This document shows, piece by piece, positions 9,644-19,515 of a DNA stretch of 64,000 nt. How positions within the stretch are numbered: the first letter of the stretch is position 1; each line of letters begins with the position of its first letter. The notes under the pieces are model-generated. The model ran no database searches. It had not been told where the DNA came from and saw only the letters and a program-made list of their open reading frames with translations. The stretch lies in the NCBI GenBank assembly GCA_963652075.1, contig CAVJRQ010000089.1, positions 1 to 64,000 on the forward strand, written 5' to 3'. This DNA is from Phocaeicola_A sp963652075. GTDB lineage: Bacteria; Bacteroidota; Bacteroidia; Bacteroidales; Bacteroidaceae. The translations under genes were made by a program, and so were the position numbers.

Positions 9644-10282
9644 CTATCTCCACTCGGGGACAGGGTTGTCACTGTTATATTCTTCCGCCGAATAGACCTT
9701 CACCAAGTCGAGGTTAAACACCAGTACGCTGTAGTCCAGTATCGAGCTGCTGGTTCCGGCCATCGTACCCGGCCCGTAGCCCAACGACCAAGGGATGTAG
9801 ACAAGCCAGCTGTCACCCTCTTTCATCTGCTGCAAGGCTGTGGTCCAACCATTGATAAGCGCGGAAGTCAGGAACTTTGAAGGTACGGCAGTGTTGGTAT
9901 CCAACGTTCCTTTATACGACTGGTCGAACACCGTGCCGTTTATGTAGCTGCCACGGTAATGCACACGAACCGTGTCGTTATAAAGAGGCGTAGCGCCCGT
10001 GCCGCTCTTCACCACCTTCACGAAGACATAATCCAACGGGTCTTCCTCCAACAGGGAACCGCCGGCCTGGTCGGCAGGCAAGGTGTAGGACTTGAGTACC
10101 TTCCAATCGCCCGAGGCGTTGGCCTGCGCCACGTCGGCTATGGAATCGAGGTAGGCCTTGTTCCTCACCTCCCAGTTGTCATACTCACTTTCTTCACCCG
10201 TCTCGTCGCACGCCGTCATCACGGACAGGGCAGCGACAAAAGAGCACAACACGTAAAATACGTTTCTTTTCATCCTATTCAT
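9644..10282 (-). CDS. FKBP-type peptidyl-prolyl isomerase lipoprotein
   Basis: 212 residues. A lipoprotein signal peptide ends at VMTAC (Cys about residue 25), followed by an acidic stretch, so it is probably anchored on the outer membrane facing the periplasm or the surface. The FKBP domain occupies about 85-200 (VRVHYRGSYINGTVFDQSY, then EGDSWLVYIPWSLGYG). It would assist prolyl isomerisation of envelope proteins. A second ATG three codons in is an alternative start. It lies 5 bases after glycyl-tRNA synthetase and is likely co-transcribed with it. Confidence 0.9.
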   Translation of the reverse strand: MNRMKRNVFYVLCSFVAALSVMTACDETGEESEYDNWEVRNKAYLDSIADVAQANASGDWKVLKSYTLPADQAGGSLLEEDPLDYVFVKVVKSGTGATPLYNDTVRVHYRGSYINGTVFDQSYKGTLDTNTAVPSKFLTSALINGWTTALQQMKEGDSWLVYIPWSLGYGPGTMAGTSSSILDYSVLVFNLDLVKVYSAEEYNSDNPVPEWR

Positions 10283-10287
10283 TCTTG

Positions 10288-11829
10288 TTAAATCAAGGTC
10301 TTCAGCAGACTGGTGATGCTCACCTTATCGGCGATGATGGAATTCAGGTCCGCTATAGCCACACGCTCCTGCTCCATGGTGTCGCGGTTACGCAAAGTGA
10401 CGCAATTGTCCTCCAATGTCTGGTGGTCAACGGTCACGCAGTAAGGAGTACCGATGGCATCCTGACGGCGGTAACGTTTACCGATGGAGTCTTTCTCGTC
10501 GTACTGACAGTTGAAGTGGAACTTGAGGTCATCGATAATCTCACGCGCTTTCTCGGGCAGCCCGTCTTTCTTCACCAAAGGCATCACGGCCAACTTCACC
10601 GGAGCCAACGCCGCAGGCAACTTCAGCACCACACGCGTCTCCCCGTTATCCAGTTTCTCCTCGCAGTACGAAGCGCACATGACGCTCAGGAACATACGGT
10701 CTACACCGATGGAAGTCTCGATGACGAACGGCGTATAGGACTCGTTCAACTCAGGGTCGAAGTATTTGATGCTCTTGCCGGAGAACTTCTCGTGCTGACT
10801 CAAGTCGAAGTTGGTTCGGGAGTGAATACCTTCCACCTCCTTGAAACCGAACGGCATCAGGAACTCGATATCGGTAGCGGCATTGGCGTAATGCGCCAGC
10901 TTCTCATGGTCGTGGAAGCGGTAATGGTCATCACCAAACCCGAGAGCCTTGTGCCACTTCAAGCGGGTCTCCTTCCACTTAGGGAACCATTCCAGTTCGG
11001 TGCCCGGCTTCACGAAGAACTGCATCTCCATCTGTTCGAACTCACGCATACGGAAGATAAACTGGCGCGCGACGATTTCGTTGCGGAAAGCCTTACCAAT
11101 CTGCGCTATGCCGAAAGGCACTTTCATACGGCCGGTTTTCTGTACGTTCAGATAGTTTACGAAGATACCCTGGGCGGTTTCCGGACGGAGGTAAACCTTC
11201 ATGGAACCGTCAGCGGTTGAACCCATCTCCGTAGAGAACATCAGGTTGAACTGACGGACCTCGGTCCAGTTCTTCGTTCCCGAGATGGGACAAACAATCT
11301 CCTCGTCGATGATAATCTGGCGGAGCTCGTTCAAATCCGTAGCGTTCATCGCCTTGGAGTAGCGTTCGTGCAGAGCGTCGCGCTTGGTCTGGTGCTCCAG
11401 CACACGGGGATTGGTAGCACGGAACTTGGCCTCATCGAAGCTGTCGCCAAAGCGTTTGGCGGCCTTTGCCACCTCCTTGTCAATCTTCTCGTCATACTTG
11501 GCAATCTGATCTTCAATCAGCACGTCCGCACGGTATCTCTTCTTGGAGTCTTTGTTGTCAATCAATGGGTCGTTGAATGCATCCACGTGTCCCGAAGCCT
11601 TCCAGATAGTGGGGTGCATGAAGATAGCGGAATCGATACCCACAATATTGTCGTGCAGCAGCACCATGCTCTGCCACCAATACTGTTTGATGTTATTCTT
11701 GAGTTCTACGCCATTCTGACCGTAATCATACACCGCTCCCAATCCGTCATAGATGTCACTTGACGGGAAAACGAAACCGTATTCCTTGCAGTGGGACACG
11801 ATTTTCTTAAATACATCTTCTTGTGCCAT
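10288..11829 (-). CDS. glyQS: Glycyl-tRNA synthetase, dimeric single-chain type
   Basis: 513-residue class II aminoacyl-tRNA synthetase of the alpha2 (eukaryote/Gram-positive-like) type rather than the alpha2beta2 GlyQ/GlyS pair. Class II motif 2 (FRNEIVARQFIFRMREFEQME) and a motif 3 region (ETSIGVDRMFLS) are visible, with an anticodon-binding domain in the last 100 residues. It charges tRNA-Gly in the cytoplasm. It is transcribed divergently from parC and leads the FKBP gene. Confidence 0.95.
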   Translation of the reverse strand: MAQEDVFKKIVSHCKEYGFVFPSSDIYDGLGAVYDYGQNGVELKNNIKQYWWQSMVLLHDNIVGIDSAIFMHPTIWKASGHVDAFNDPLIDNKDSKKRYRADVLIEDQIAKYDEKIDKEVAKAAKRFGDSFDEAKFRATNPRVLEHQTKRDALHERYSKAMNATDLNELRQIIIDEEIVCPISGTKNWTEVRQFNLMFSTEMGSTADGSMKVYLRPETAQGIFVNYLNVQKTGRMKVPFGIAQIGKAFRNEIVARQFIFRMREFEQMEMQFFVKPGTELEWFPKWKETRLKWHKALGFGDDHYRFHDHEKLAHYANAATDIEFLMPFGFKEVEGIHSRTNFDLSQHEKFSGKSIKYFDPELNESYTPFVIETSIGVDRMFLSVMCASYCEEKLDNGETRVVLKLPAALAPVKLAVMPLVKKDGLPEKAREIIDDLKFHFNCQYDEKDSIGKRYRRQDAIGTPYCVTVDHQTLEDNCVTLRNRDTMEQERVAIADLNSIIADKVSITSLLKTLI

Positions 11830-11869
11830 TTTATTATATTCTATAAATTCTTACTTCTTAAAAGAGCCA

Positions 11870-11902
11870 CAAAGATAGCTATTTATCCGCAACAAGAACA
11901 AA
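11870..11902 (-). promoter_or_regulatory. Promoter of glycyl-tRNA synthetase
   Basis: On the minus strand, TTTG (11899-11902) and TATCTTTG (11870-11877) are separated by 21 bases, a full match to the Bacteroides -33/-7 pattern. Confidence 0.65.
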
Positions 11903-11950
11903 ACGTGTACTTAATAATTATAAACGGCCGCTCTTTTCCGGAAAAAGTCG

Positions 11951-11958
11951 TACTTTTG
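11951..11958 (+). promoter_or_regulatory. -7 promoter element of parC
   Basis: TACTTTTG matches TAnnTTTG exactly and lies 33 bases before the ATG at 11992. It rules out the longer frame reaching back to 11791. Confidence 0.6.
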
Positions 11959-11991
11959 CACAGCTCACAACGAATCGACAATATTTTTACT

Positions 11992-14649
11992 ATGAACGAT
12001 GATACCTTCGACAAAGATGATTTGAGTACCGAACACTCCGACTACAGACCGGCCGACACCTCCGACCAATCGGTAAAGCATCAGTTGAGCGGCATGTACC
12101 AGAACTGGTTTCTCGACTATGCCTCTTACGTGATACTGGAACGCGCCGTGCCGCATATAAACGACGGGCTGAAGCCGGTGCAGCGACGCATACTCCACTC
12201 CATGAAACGGATGGACGACGGACGGTACAACAAGGTGGCAAACATCGTGGGACACACCATGCAGTTTCACCCGCACGGTGACGCATCCATTGGCGACGCG
12301 TTGGTACAGCTGGGGCAAAAGGAGCTGTTGATTGACTGCCAAGGAAACTGGGGAAACATCCTCACGGGGGACAGCGCCGCCGCCCCCCGTTACATCGAAG
12401 CGCGCCTCTCCAAATTCGCCTTGGACGTAGTGTTCAACCCGAAGACCACGGACTGGAAGCTGTCCTACGACGGGCGCAACAAGGAGCCTATCACACTCCC
12501 CGTGAAGTTCCCGTTGCTGCTGTCACAAGGAGTAGAGGGTATCGCCGTGGGCCTTTCAGCAAAGATTCTCCCCCACAATTTCAACGAATTGTGTGACGCG
12601 GCGGTGGCCTATCTGCACAACGAACCATTCAAACTCTATCCCGACTTTCTGACGGGAGGTTCCATAGACGTGTCGAAATACAACGACGGCGAACGGGGCG
12701 GCGTGGTGAAAGTACGCGCCAAGATATCGAAACTGGACAACAAGACGTTAGCCATCACGGAGATTCCTTACGGCAAGACGACCTCCACACTGATAGACTC
12801 CATCCTGAAGGCTGCGGAGAAGGGAAAGATAAAAATCCGGAAGGTGGACGACAACACGTCCGCCAAGGTGGAGATACTGGTACACCTGGCTCCAGGGGTC
12901 TCGTCGGACAAGACCTTGGATGCGCTCTATGCCTTCACGGACTGCGAGACAAGCATCTCGCCCAACTGCTGCGTCATCGACGAACAAAAGCCACACTTCC
13001 TCACCGTGAGCGACGTGCTGAAGAAGTCAGTGGACAACACCATGGACTTGCTCCGTAAGGAACTGGAGATACGCAAGCACGAACTGGAGGAGAGCCTGCA
13101 CTTTGCGTCACTGGAGAAAATCTTCATCGAGGAACGCATCTACAAGGACCGCGAGTTTGAGCAAGCCCCCGACATGGATGCCGCCTGTGAGCACATCGAC
13201 GAGAGGTTAACGCCCTTCTACCCCCAGTTCATTCGGGAGGTGACCAAGGACGACATCCTACGGTTGATGGAAATAAAGATGGCACGCATCCTGAAGTTCA
13301 ACAAGGACAAGGCAAACGAGGCCATCGCCCGAATGAAAGAGGAGATTGAGGGTATCGACCGTGACCTCAGCGAGATGGTGCGCGTGACGACGGAGTGGTT
13401 TGAGATGCTGAAAGAGAAATACGGCAAAGACCACCCGCGCCTCACCGAACTTCGGAATTTCGACACGATAGAAGCCACCAAGGTGGCGGAGGCGAACGAG
13501 AAACTCTACATCAACCGCGAGGAGGGATTCATCGGTACGGGACTGAAGAAGGACGAGTTTGTGGCCAACTGTTCGGACATTGACGATGTCATCCTGTTCT
13601 ACCGCGACGGCAAGTACAAAGTGGTACGCGTCAGCGAGAAGATGTTTGTCGGGAAGAACGTGATATACATTAATATATTTAAGAAGAACGACAAGCGAAC
13701 GATATACAACGTGGTGTACCGCGACGGCAAGGATGGCATCCATTACCTGAAACGTTTTGCCGTGACGGGTATCACGCGCGACAAGGAGTATGACCTGACG
13801 CAAGGCAAACCGGGCTCAAAAGTAGTCTACTTCACCGCCAACCCCAATGGAGAGGCCGAAGTGATTAAGGTGACGCTGAAGCCCAACCCACGTCTGAAAC
13901 GCATCACGTTGGAGAAAGACTTCAGCGAGATTGCCGTCAAAGGTCGTCAGTCGATGGGCAACATTCTGACCAAGAACGAGGTGCACAAGATTAATCTGAA
14001 ACAGCGAGGCGGTTCTACCTTGGGAGGTCGTCAGGTCTGGTTCGACCGTGACGTGCTTCGTCTCAATTATGACGGACGCGGAGAATACTTGGGCGAGTTC
14101 CAAAGCGACGACACGATACTCGTCATCATGGACAACGGAGAGTTCTACACTACGGACTTCGACTTGAACAACCACTACGAGCCTGGCATACAGACCATCG
14201 AGAAGTTCGATGCCGGCAAGGTATGGTCCGCAGCCCTCTACGATGCCGACCAGCAAGGGTATCCTTATCTGAAGCGTTTCATGTTTGAGAATACCAACCG
14301 CAAGCAGAGTTTCTTGGGCGAGAACAAGGGAAATCGGCTCATCCTGCTCACTTGCCAGGTATACCCTCGCCTGCAAGTCACCTTCGGCGGCAAGGACAGT
14401 TTCCGCGACCCCTTGGAGATAGACGTGGACGAATTCATTGGCGTGAAGAGCTTCAAGGCCAAGGGCAAGCGTATCACCACCTACGAAGTGGGTGAGATTA
14501 CCGAACTGGAGCCTCTTCGTACGCCCGAGCCGCCAACTACCGACGACGAGAGTGCGAATCCCGATGACTTCATCAATGAAGACCCCGACGCAGGCAAGAG
14601 CGACAGTGACCTCATTGACGAAATCACCGGGCAGATGAAACTCTTCTGA
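11992..14649 (+). CDS. parC: DNA topoisomerase IV subunit A
   Basis: 885-residue type IIA topoisomerase breakage-reunion subunit. The catalytic tyrosine is Y134 (APRYIEARLS), and the quinolone-region motif HPHGDASIGDAL precedes it. A long coiled-coil region and a C-terminal beta-pinwheel-like domain follow, with an acidic tail. I call it ParC rather than GyrA because the protein closely matches my memory of Bacteroidetes topoisomerase IV and lacks an obvious GyrA box; gyrase-like activity is not excluded. It decatenates replicated chromosomes. The open frame extends 201 bases upstream, but that part overlaps glyQS and the promoters. No parE partner is adjacent. Confidence 0.88.
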   Translation: MNDDTFDKDDLSTEHSDYRPADTSDQSVKHQLSGMYQNWFLDYASYVILERAVPHINDGLKPVQRRILHSMKRMDDGRYNKVANIVGHTMQFHPHGDASIGDALVQLGQKELLIDCQGNWGNILTGDSAAAPRYIEARLSKFALDVVFNPKTTDWKLSYDGRNKEPITLPVKFPLLLSQGVEGIAVGLSAKILPHNFNELCDAAVAYLHNEPFKLYPDFLTGGSIDVSKYNDGERGGVVKVRAKISKLDNKTLAITEIPYGKTTSTLIDSILKAAEKGKIKIRKVDDNTSAKVEILVHLAPGVSSDKTLDALYAFTDCETSISPNCCVIDEQKPHFLTVSDVLKKSVDNTMDLLRKELEIRKHELEESLHFASLEKIFIEERIYKDREFEQAPDMDAACEHIDERLTPFYPQFIREVTKDDILRLMEIKMARILKFNKDKANEAIARMKEEIEGIDRDLSEMVRVTTEWFEMLKEKYGKDHPRLTELRNFDTIEATKVAEANEKLYINREEGFIGTGLKKDEFVANCSDIDDVILFYRDGKYKVVRVSEKMFVGKNVIYINIFKKNDKRTIYNVVYRDGKDGIHYLKRFAVTGITRDKEYDLTQGKPGSKVVYFTANPNGEAEVIKVTLKPNPRLKRITLEKDFSEIAVKGRQSMGNILTKNEVHKINLKQRGGSTLGGRQVWFDRDVLRLNYDGRGEYLGEFQSDDTILVIMDNGEFYTTDFDLNNHYEPGIQTIEKFDAGKVWSAALYDADQQGYPYLKRFMFENTNRKQSFLGENKGNRLILLTCQVYPRLQVTFGGKDSFRDPLEIDVDEFIGVKSFKAKGKRITTYEVGEITELEPLRTPEPPTTDDESANPDDFINEDPDAGKSDSDLIDEITGQMKLF

Positions 14650-14655
14650 AAACGA

Positions 14656-14700
14656 TTTCGCCCCAACATGAGTTCATGAATGGCTCATGTTGGGGCGAAA
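14656..14700. terminator. Bidirectional terminator, 17-bp perfect stem
   Basis: Arms 14656-14672 and 14684-14700 are fully complementary and flanked by A/T runs. It lies between the convergent parC (+) and Smr-protein (-) genes. Confidence 0.88.
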
Positions 14701-14728
14701 CCAAAAGGGACGTGTGCAAGATTACCGA

Positions 14729-15811
14729 TTAGCGGATGGTAACCATCGTGGCACCAAAGCCATATTCGCGGAAAGAGGCATCCTGATAGGTGTACTCCTT
14801 ATACTTGTACTTCAATTCTTTCAGGATAGCGTTGCGGAGCACGCCGTCTCCCTTGCCGTGGATAAAGACGATGCGCTGACCTTTCTTGGTTTTGTATTCA
14901 TCCAGCGTCTTGCGAAAAACGTCCAACTGATAGTTGAGCATCTCCCCATTGCTCATCCCCGTGGTATTGTCGAGCAGTTCGCCGATGTGAAGGTCTGTCT
15001 CCACAATGCCGTTCGCATGTGGGCGTTTCTCCGTAGCCTGAGGACGTGCAGTGTCCACCGTTTTCTTCTGCAACAGGGCTTGCTGCAACGACTCCGCATT
15101 CACAAACACCTGATGAGTGGGGAGGTCATCCTTCACGATGTCATAACGCAATGAGGGTTCTTCAAAAAAGTCTGATTCGGTGAAGGTGTGCAGTTTATAG
15201 AACTTCACGGTATCGATGCGCAGTTCCACGCTGATGGCGGGCTTCAGCTGAAAAGCGCGGCCATCCTTGTAGGCAATCAACTGCACGGCGACATGCTCCA
15301 GGCTGTTAAGCGCCTCCTTACCAAACTCCTCCAAAAAAAGTTTGGTATTCGGTTCTATGACACCCGTAGAGCGCACCTGCCAACTTTTGTTCTCCGCACT
15401 CATATAGGTGTAGCAGAGGTAATAGTTGCTGTCATTCACCAGATAAGCGTCGAAGTCCGTGGTGGAGATGGCTTTCACGTCCTGTGGCACATAGGCCAAC
15501 ACGACATTCAGTTTCTCACCCTCCTTTGTCTCTGCCGGGCGATAGGTAATCTTTGGTTCGTCGTTCAGTTCAATAGGTGTGGGTCTGCGTGATTGACCGG
15601 TTTGCTGCGGAACGGTCTCTTTGGGCTGAGACACCTGCGGCTTACGCCGGATGTTATAGTCGTCCGTGTCAATCACCACACACTCCCGTATCAGCATGGG
15701 GATGTCGAATCCGTCTTCATCCTCCACCAACACGGTGTCTTTACCCTGAAAGGCTTTCACGATGCCGCCTCCCTTTTCGCTGAGGAAGCGTACTTTATCT
15801 CCTATCTTCAT
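14729..15811 (-). CDS. DUF2027 / Smr-domain protein
   Basis: 360 residues. The N-terminal part (about 1-270) matches the Bacteroidetes DUF2027 arrangement: a small SH3-like strand-rich start (GDKVRFLSEKGGG) followed by a beta-rich domain. The last 80 residues are a Smr (small MutS-related) domain with the signature FIHGKGDGVLRN. Smr domains can nick branched or mismatched nucleic acid, or cleave RNA in ribosome rescue; which applies here is unknown. It is a single gene. Upstream on the minus strand a near-consensus element lies at 15846-15853 with one mismatch. Confidence 0.85.
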   Translation of the reverse strand: MKIGDKVRFLSEKGGGIVKAFQGKDTVLVEDEDGFDIPMLIRECVVIDTDDYNIRRKPQVSQPKETVPQQTGQSRRPTPIELNDEPKITYRPAETKEGEKLNVVLAYVPQDVKAISTTDFDAYLVNDSNYYLCYTYMSAENKSWQVRSTGVIEPNTKLFLEEFGKEALNSLEHVAVQLIAYKDGRAFQLKPAISVELRIDTVKFYKLHTFTESDFFEEPSLRYDIVKDDLPTHQVFVNAESLQQALLQKKTVDTARPQATEKRPHANGIVETDLHIGELLDNTTGMSNGEMLNYQLDVFRKTLDEYKTKKGQRIVFIHGKGDGVLRNAILKELKYKYKEYTYQDASFREYGFGATMVTIR

Positions 15812-15894
15812 ATGCTATCTTCTTTTTAGTATCCGTTTCGTTCCGCAAATATCGTCATTCTTACGGGAAGTGTAGGCTATTTGGCAGGTTTTTC

Positions 15895-18800
15895 TTACTC
15901 CTCCGTCAACCACACGGGACCAATGATACCCGATGAAACCAATTCATCGTCGGGCTTGGCAATGACAGGAAAGGCATAGGTGATTCGCTGTGCCTCGGGC
16001 AAAGCGGCATCGCCTATCATTCGGTTTGTCAGCGCATTGGCGACCTCCAAGCGTAGCGTATTGTCGCCCTCTTGCAAGAATCCGGTCAGTTCCATGCGCC
16101 AAGGCGAACACCATACCGTACCTACTTGTTTCCCGTTCAACGTAATGCGGGCGACAGACTCCAAGCGGCTGAATTGCAAGAACTGACGCTTTGTAGGCGA
16201 CAGTGAATCCACCCGGAATGTATGTTGGTACACCGCCGTGCCCGAATAATAGCGGATACGGGTATCAGTGGATTGCGACCAGTCGGTCAGTTCCGTCACC
16301 TTCACGAGACCCGGACCTCCCAACTTGGAGGAAAAGTCTATCGTCCATTCACCAGAGAGTTCCTTACGGGTCTCCTCCGTACCGAAAGCGAGCAAAGGAA
16401 GAGCCTCATCACGCGCGTCCCCTTGGTGCAGCACGATGACGCAGGACTCGCGGGGTTGCAGACGGAGCGGCACGGCTATTCGGCCGTCCGCTGAACGGGA
16501 TGAGAGGATGCGGTAACGTTTTCCCGTCACGCCATTCCACAGTTCGGCATCCTGTTCGCCGCTACGGAACAGGAAGGTATGACTAAGAGGCGTATCCTCG
16601 TGATTGTCGATGAAATAGATGTCACCGTCCGCCAACCTGCGATGCGCAAAGAAGCATTTCCTTCCGGCAGGCAACGCCACATCGGGCAGCATGCCTTCCG
16701 CCTCACAGGCTCCCTGAAGTGACATTCCCCAATATACGACACCTTTTCCGTATTCATTCGCAACCGAAGTCTCAGAACTGCTTCCCCACAACGCATCCGC
16801 CAACTCACGATACGCTTCCATTTGGCTCTTGTCCTGGAGCGTACCCGAGTAGCGAGGACGAGGACCATACACGGACAAACCTCCTTTTACCAAGAGGGCA
16901 ATCTTGCGCAGTGCCTCTAAGGTCATCTCCCCGTTAGTGGGCAGCACCATCATGCGATAGACAAGTCCATCGGGCAAGGTCAGTTTGCCGTTCTTCATCG
17001 CCATACGGGACAGCAACGCATCCGTAGTGAACGCATCAAAATCATATCCGGCGGGTATCAACGGCAAGCGATGAGTCAATATCTTCACCGGGGCGTTCTC
17101 TCCAAGGTAGACACAGAAGTCCACCACCGGTTTGCCTTGACGCATGAGGCAGGAGCAACGGGCCTGATAGTCCCAGAAGCCACGACTGTAAGGCCAAAAG
17201 GTATTGTTACGGTTGAGGCAATAGTGACGGCCGCCTCCGGTGTTCCCCGGCATGCGGTCTGTCCAGGGCTGCGCCGCGGAAGCACAAACGACAAACTCAT
17301 TCAGTCCGTAGCAGTAGGCATAGTCCGCCAGCTGTTTGATGTAGGCCAGTGAATGGCTGAACTTGGCATCCGTAAAGGCTTCGCCCGAAGCGATGGATTT
17401 CCCGTAGAGATGAGCTGCCGAAGAACTTTCCTTGATGTCATAATTGCCATCCGGATGCATAGCCCAGAATTCCCCTTGCGGTTTCGTCACCCGTCCCTTT
17501 GCCTGCAACTGGTCTGCCACCATGCAGAGGGCATTGCCCGTGGCCTCTGCCGTGAAGGTTAGGCCTCGGCTGCGGCACAGACTGTCGAACACGGCATAGT
17601 GATTGTCCGCCACCAAGTCCGCAATGGTGCGGCGCACGTCATAGAGTACGGCATCGGACTGTTCCGCGGTGTTGACCACATAGCCGGTCATCACCGGAAG
17701 CCACGTCAAGAGGTCATACCCACGCAAACGGCTGAAGCTCCGTTCAAACCCGGGTGTCCAGTTTTGCGAGCCCGCCTCGTTGCTGTCCATTGCCACGCCG
17801 TGCAACACACCTCCGTGCGCTGCGATGGAATCGGCTATCACGGCTGCATAATGGTTCCACTGAACCCGGGCAGCAACGGGTGAGAGTTTGTCACACTCAA
17901 GTCCAATCAGGTTGGCACGGCCATGTTTGGTGCGCGTGCCGATGGGCAGATGAACAAAGCGCATCACCAACCACTCCCCCTCCGGAGCTTGCCAACGGAG
18001 TCTGTCGTGAACGGAATCCACATGGGCGGACAGGTCAACGACTTGTTCAGCAGCGACCAATTCATTCTTACCATATTGGGGTGTACGGTCTTTCTCTATA
18101 TACTCCGCATAAAGTCCGGCTTTCTCCTCCCATTGGTCTACACAGGCACGGGCGGACAACACGATGTTGCCTATCTGTAGGTCACGCCGCTGCTCGTCCG
18201 ACTCCAGCCAATCATGGAAATGCAGCCGATAATAGCGACCCCGTGTCGTGGGGAAAGCCAAGGTCTTCCGTTTCCAGCTGGAGTGTGCCTTATAGAGGGG
18301 TTTCAGTTGACACACCGTACGGAAATGCACACCGTCGTCAGAGACTTCCAGCTCACCCAAATCGGGCAAGACCCGATAACCGGTACCCACGAAAGTATCT
18401 TGGGGAGGAGCCGGCACATTGGTAGCGCTGGTGGTAGCCTTTCCACGGGGACGGGTACTGTAGGAGATGCTCCGTGCCGTAAACGCCTCCCCGAAGTCGA
18501 GCGTGATAGTGATGGGTCCGTCATCCTTCTGTTGGGGTATGGTAGGCAGTTTTCCGTCATTCATGAGACAGAGCCCTGCGTCAAAGCCTTTCACATTGGA
18601 CGTGACAACGGGTTGCAACCTTCGGCTGTCCGCCCCGGTCTCTTTCGTATAAGGGATAGCCACAAGAGCCACATCCCTGTAATGGTCCGACGCGACGCAC
18701 GGCAAAGGGATGTCCAGCGATTCGCCTCCGCTGACCAACGTGTCCACACAGGCAAGCCGTTGCATGCCCAGTTCCGGTGTAATCCATGGGCCTCCCGCCA

Positions 18801-19191
18801 CATATCCGTTAGAGATATGCACTTCGAAAGTCAGTCCCAGCCGTTTGGCTTCCTGCGAGGCGAAGATTAGTGACCGCCACCATTCGGGCGAGAACGCGTC
18901 GCAAGCCTTTTCGCCCTTTCCGTGCACCTGGTCGTAGTACACCACTCCGCCAACGCCCGCATTCTTGAATGCTTCCAGGTCGGCCGTGATGCCTTCGTCC
19001 GTGGACTCCGTCTCCCCATGAAACCACCACACTTTGGTGCGTGCCGAGTCTTGCGGATTGGAGAATCCCGCCCAAGCCTTCCGCACATCGTCCGTTGTAA
19101 CACCCGTTGGACGGCAACCCGTCGTGATGACGAGCAACGCCAGTCCCGCAACAACCCAATAGAATTGTCCTTTTGTCATATCCTTTATCAT
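15895..19191 (-). CDS. GH106-like alpha-L-rhamnosidase lipoprotein
   Basis: About 1098 residues. A signal peptide with a lipobox-like ITTGC indicates a lipoprotein. The N-terminal region has the family pattern of Trp-rich VWWFHGETESTDEGITADL followed by GVGGVVYYDQ, and the C-terminal part has jelly-roll domains (REVLQFSRLESVARI-type strands, TNRMIGDA). GH106 enzymes remove alpha-L-rhamnose from pectic rhamnogalacturonans. Two in-frame ATGs at 19191 and 19179 are each preceded by AAAGGAT, so the start is ambiguous by four residues; the frame upstream of 19191 begins with a non-ATG codon. It stands alone with no SusC/SusD pair. The exact substrate is inferred from family only. Confidence 0.8.
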   Translation of the reverse strand: MIKDMTKGQFYWVVAGLALLVITTGCRPTGVTTDDVRKAWAGFSNPQDSARTKVWWFHGETESTDEGITADLEAFKNAGVGGVVYYDQVHGKGEKACDAFSPEWWRSLIFASQEAKRLGLTFEVHISNGYVAGGPWITPELGMQRLACVDTLVSGGESLDIPLPCVASDHYRDVALVAIPYTKETGADSRRLQPVVTSNVKGFDAGLCLMNDGKLPTIPQQKDDGPITITLDFGEAFTARSISYSTRPRGKATTSATNVPAPPQDTFVGTGYRVLPDLGELEVSDDGVHFRTVCQLKPLYKAHSSWKRKTLAFPTTRGRYYRLHFHDWLESDEQRRDLQIGNIVLSARACVDQWEEKAGLYAEYIEKDRTPQYGKNELVAAEQVVDLSAHVDSVHDRLRWQAPEGEWLVMRFVHLPIGTRTKHGRANLIGLECDKLSPVAARVQWNHYAAVIADSIAAHGGVLHGVAMDSNEAGSQNWTPGFERSFSRLRGYDLLTWLPVMTGYVVNTAEQSDAVLYDVRRTIADLVADNHYAVFDSLCRSRGLTFTAEATGNALCMVADQLQAKGRVTKPQGEFWAMHPDGNYDIKESSSAAHLYGKSIASGEAFTDAKFSHSLAYIKQLADYAYCYGLNEFVVCASAAQPWTDRMPGNTGGGRHYCLNRNNTFWPYSRGFWDYQARCSCLMRQGKPVVDFCVYLGENAPVKILTHRLPLIPAGYDFDAFTTDALLSRMAMKNGKLTLPDGLVYRMMVLPTNGEMTLEALRKIALLVKGGLSVYGPRPRYSGTLQDKSQMEAYRELADALWGSSSETSVANEYGKGVVYWGMSLQGACEAEGMLPDVALPAGRKCFFAHRRLADGDIYFIDNHEDTPLSHTFLFRSGEQDAELWNGVTGKRYRILSSRSADGRIAVPLRLQPRESCVIVLHQGDARDEALPLLAFGTEETRKELSGEWTIDFSSKLGGPGLVKVTELTDWSQSTDTRIRYYSGTAVYQHTFRVDSLSPTKRQFLQFSRLESVARITLNGKQVGTVWCSPWRMELTGFLQEGDNTLRLEVANALTNRMIGDAALPEAQRITYAFPVIAKPDDELVSSGIIGPVWLTEE

Positions 19192-19313
19192 ATCCTTTGA
19201 ATTTCGACTGTATCTTTTCGACTGATTATTTACCCCGTCCAATACTGGAGGAACTTCCGTTCATGAAAGCAAGCACTCCCGCATCGGTGACATCCGAGGC
19301 TATCACTTTTCCG

Positions 19314-19321
19314 CAAAGGTA
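19314..19321 (-). promoter_or_regulatory. -7 promoter element of the GH106 gene
   Basis: Minus-strand TACCTTTG, an exact TAnnTTTG match, about 120 bases before the ATG. It shares the 324-base divergent intergenic region with repeat array A1 and the ATPase promoter. Confidence 0.5.
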
Positions 19322-19359
19322 GCAAATTCTTTTTACCGCAGCAATTCGCTCAACAATCC

Positions 19360-19447
19360 ACAGCCAAACGTTGCAACGAAATACAGCCAAACGCTGCAAC
19401 GAAACACAGCCAAACGTTGCAACAAAACACGGCCAAACGTTGCAAAA
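19360..19447. repeat. Palindrome array A1 (four 23-bp units)
   Basis: Four direct repeats start at 19360, 19383, 19406 and 19429, exactly 23 bases apart. Each has the form acRgccaaacgYtgcaacRaaa and contains the 8-bp palindrome GTTGCAAC, degraded in units 2 and 4. The array ends 13 bases before the -33 element of the ATPase gene. A second copy (A2) lies at 23601-23664. Confidence 0.9.
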
Positions 19448-19459
19448 TTGCTTAAAATA

Positions 19460-19491
19460 TTTGGCGTTTCTAATTCATCATTGTACTTTTG
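19460..19491 (+). promoter_or_regulatory. Promoter of the AAA/DUF4143 ATPase
   Basis: TTTG (19460-19463) and TACTTTTG (19484-19491) are separated by 20 bases, a complete Bacteroides promoter. The -7 element overlaps an upstream TTG, which rules that codon out as the start. Confidence 0.7.
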
Positions 19492-19515
19492 CAACGAAAT
19501 CAACCGGGAATAGGC

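Noticed and set aside
11791..11991. N-terminal extension of topoisomerase IV subunit A
   Set aside because: It overlaps the 5' end of glyQS and both promoters; the conserved protein begins at 11992.
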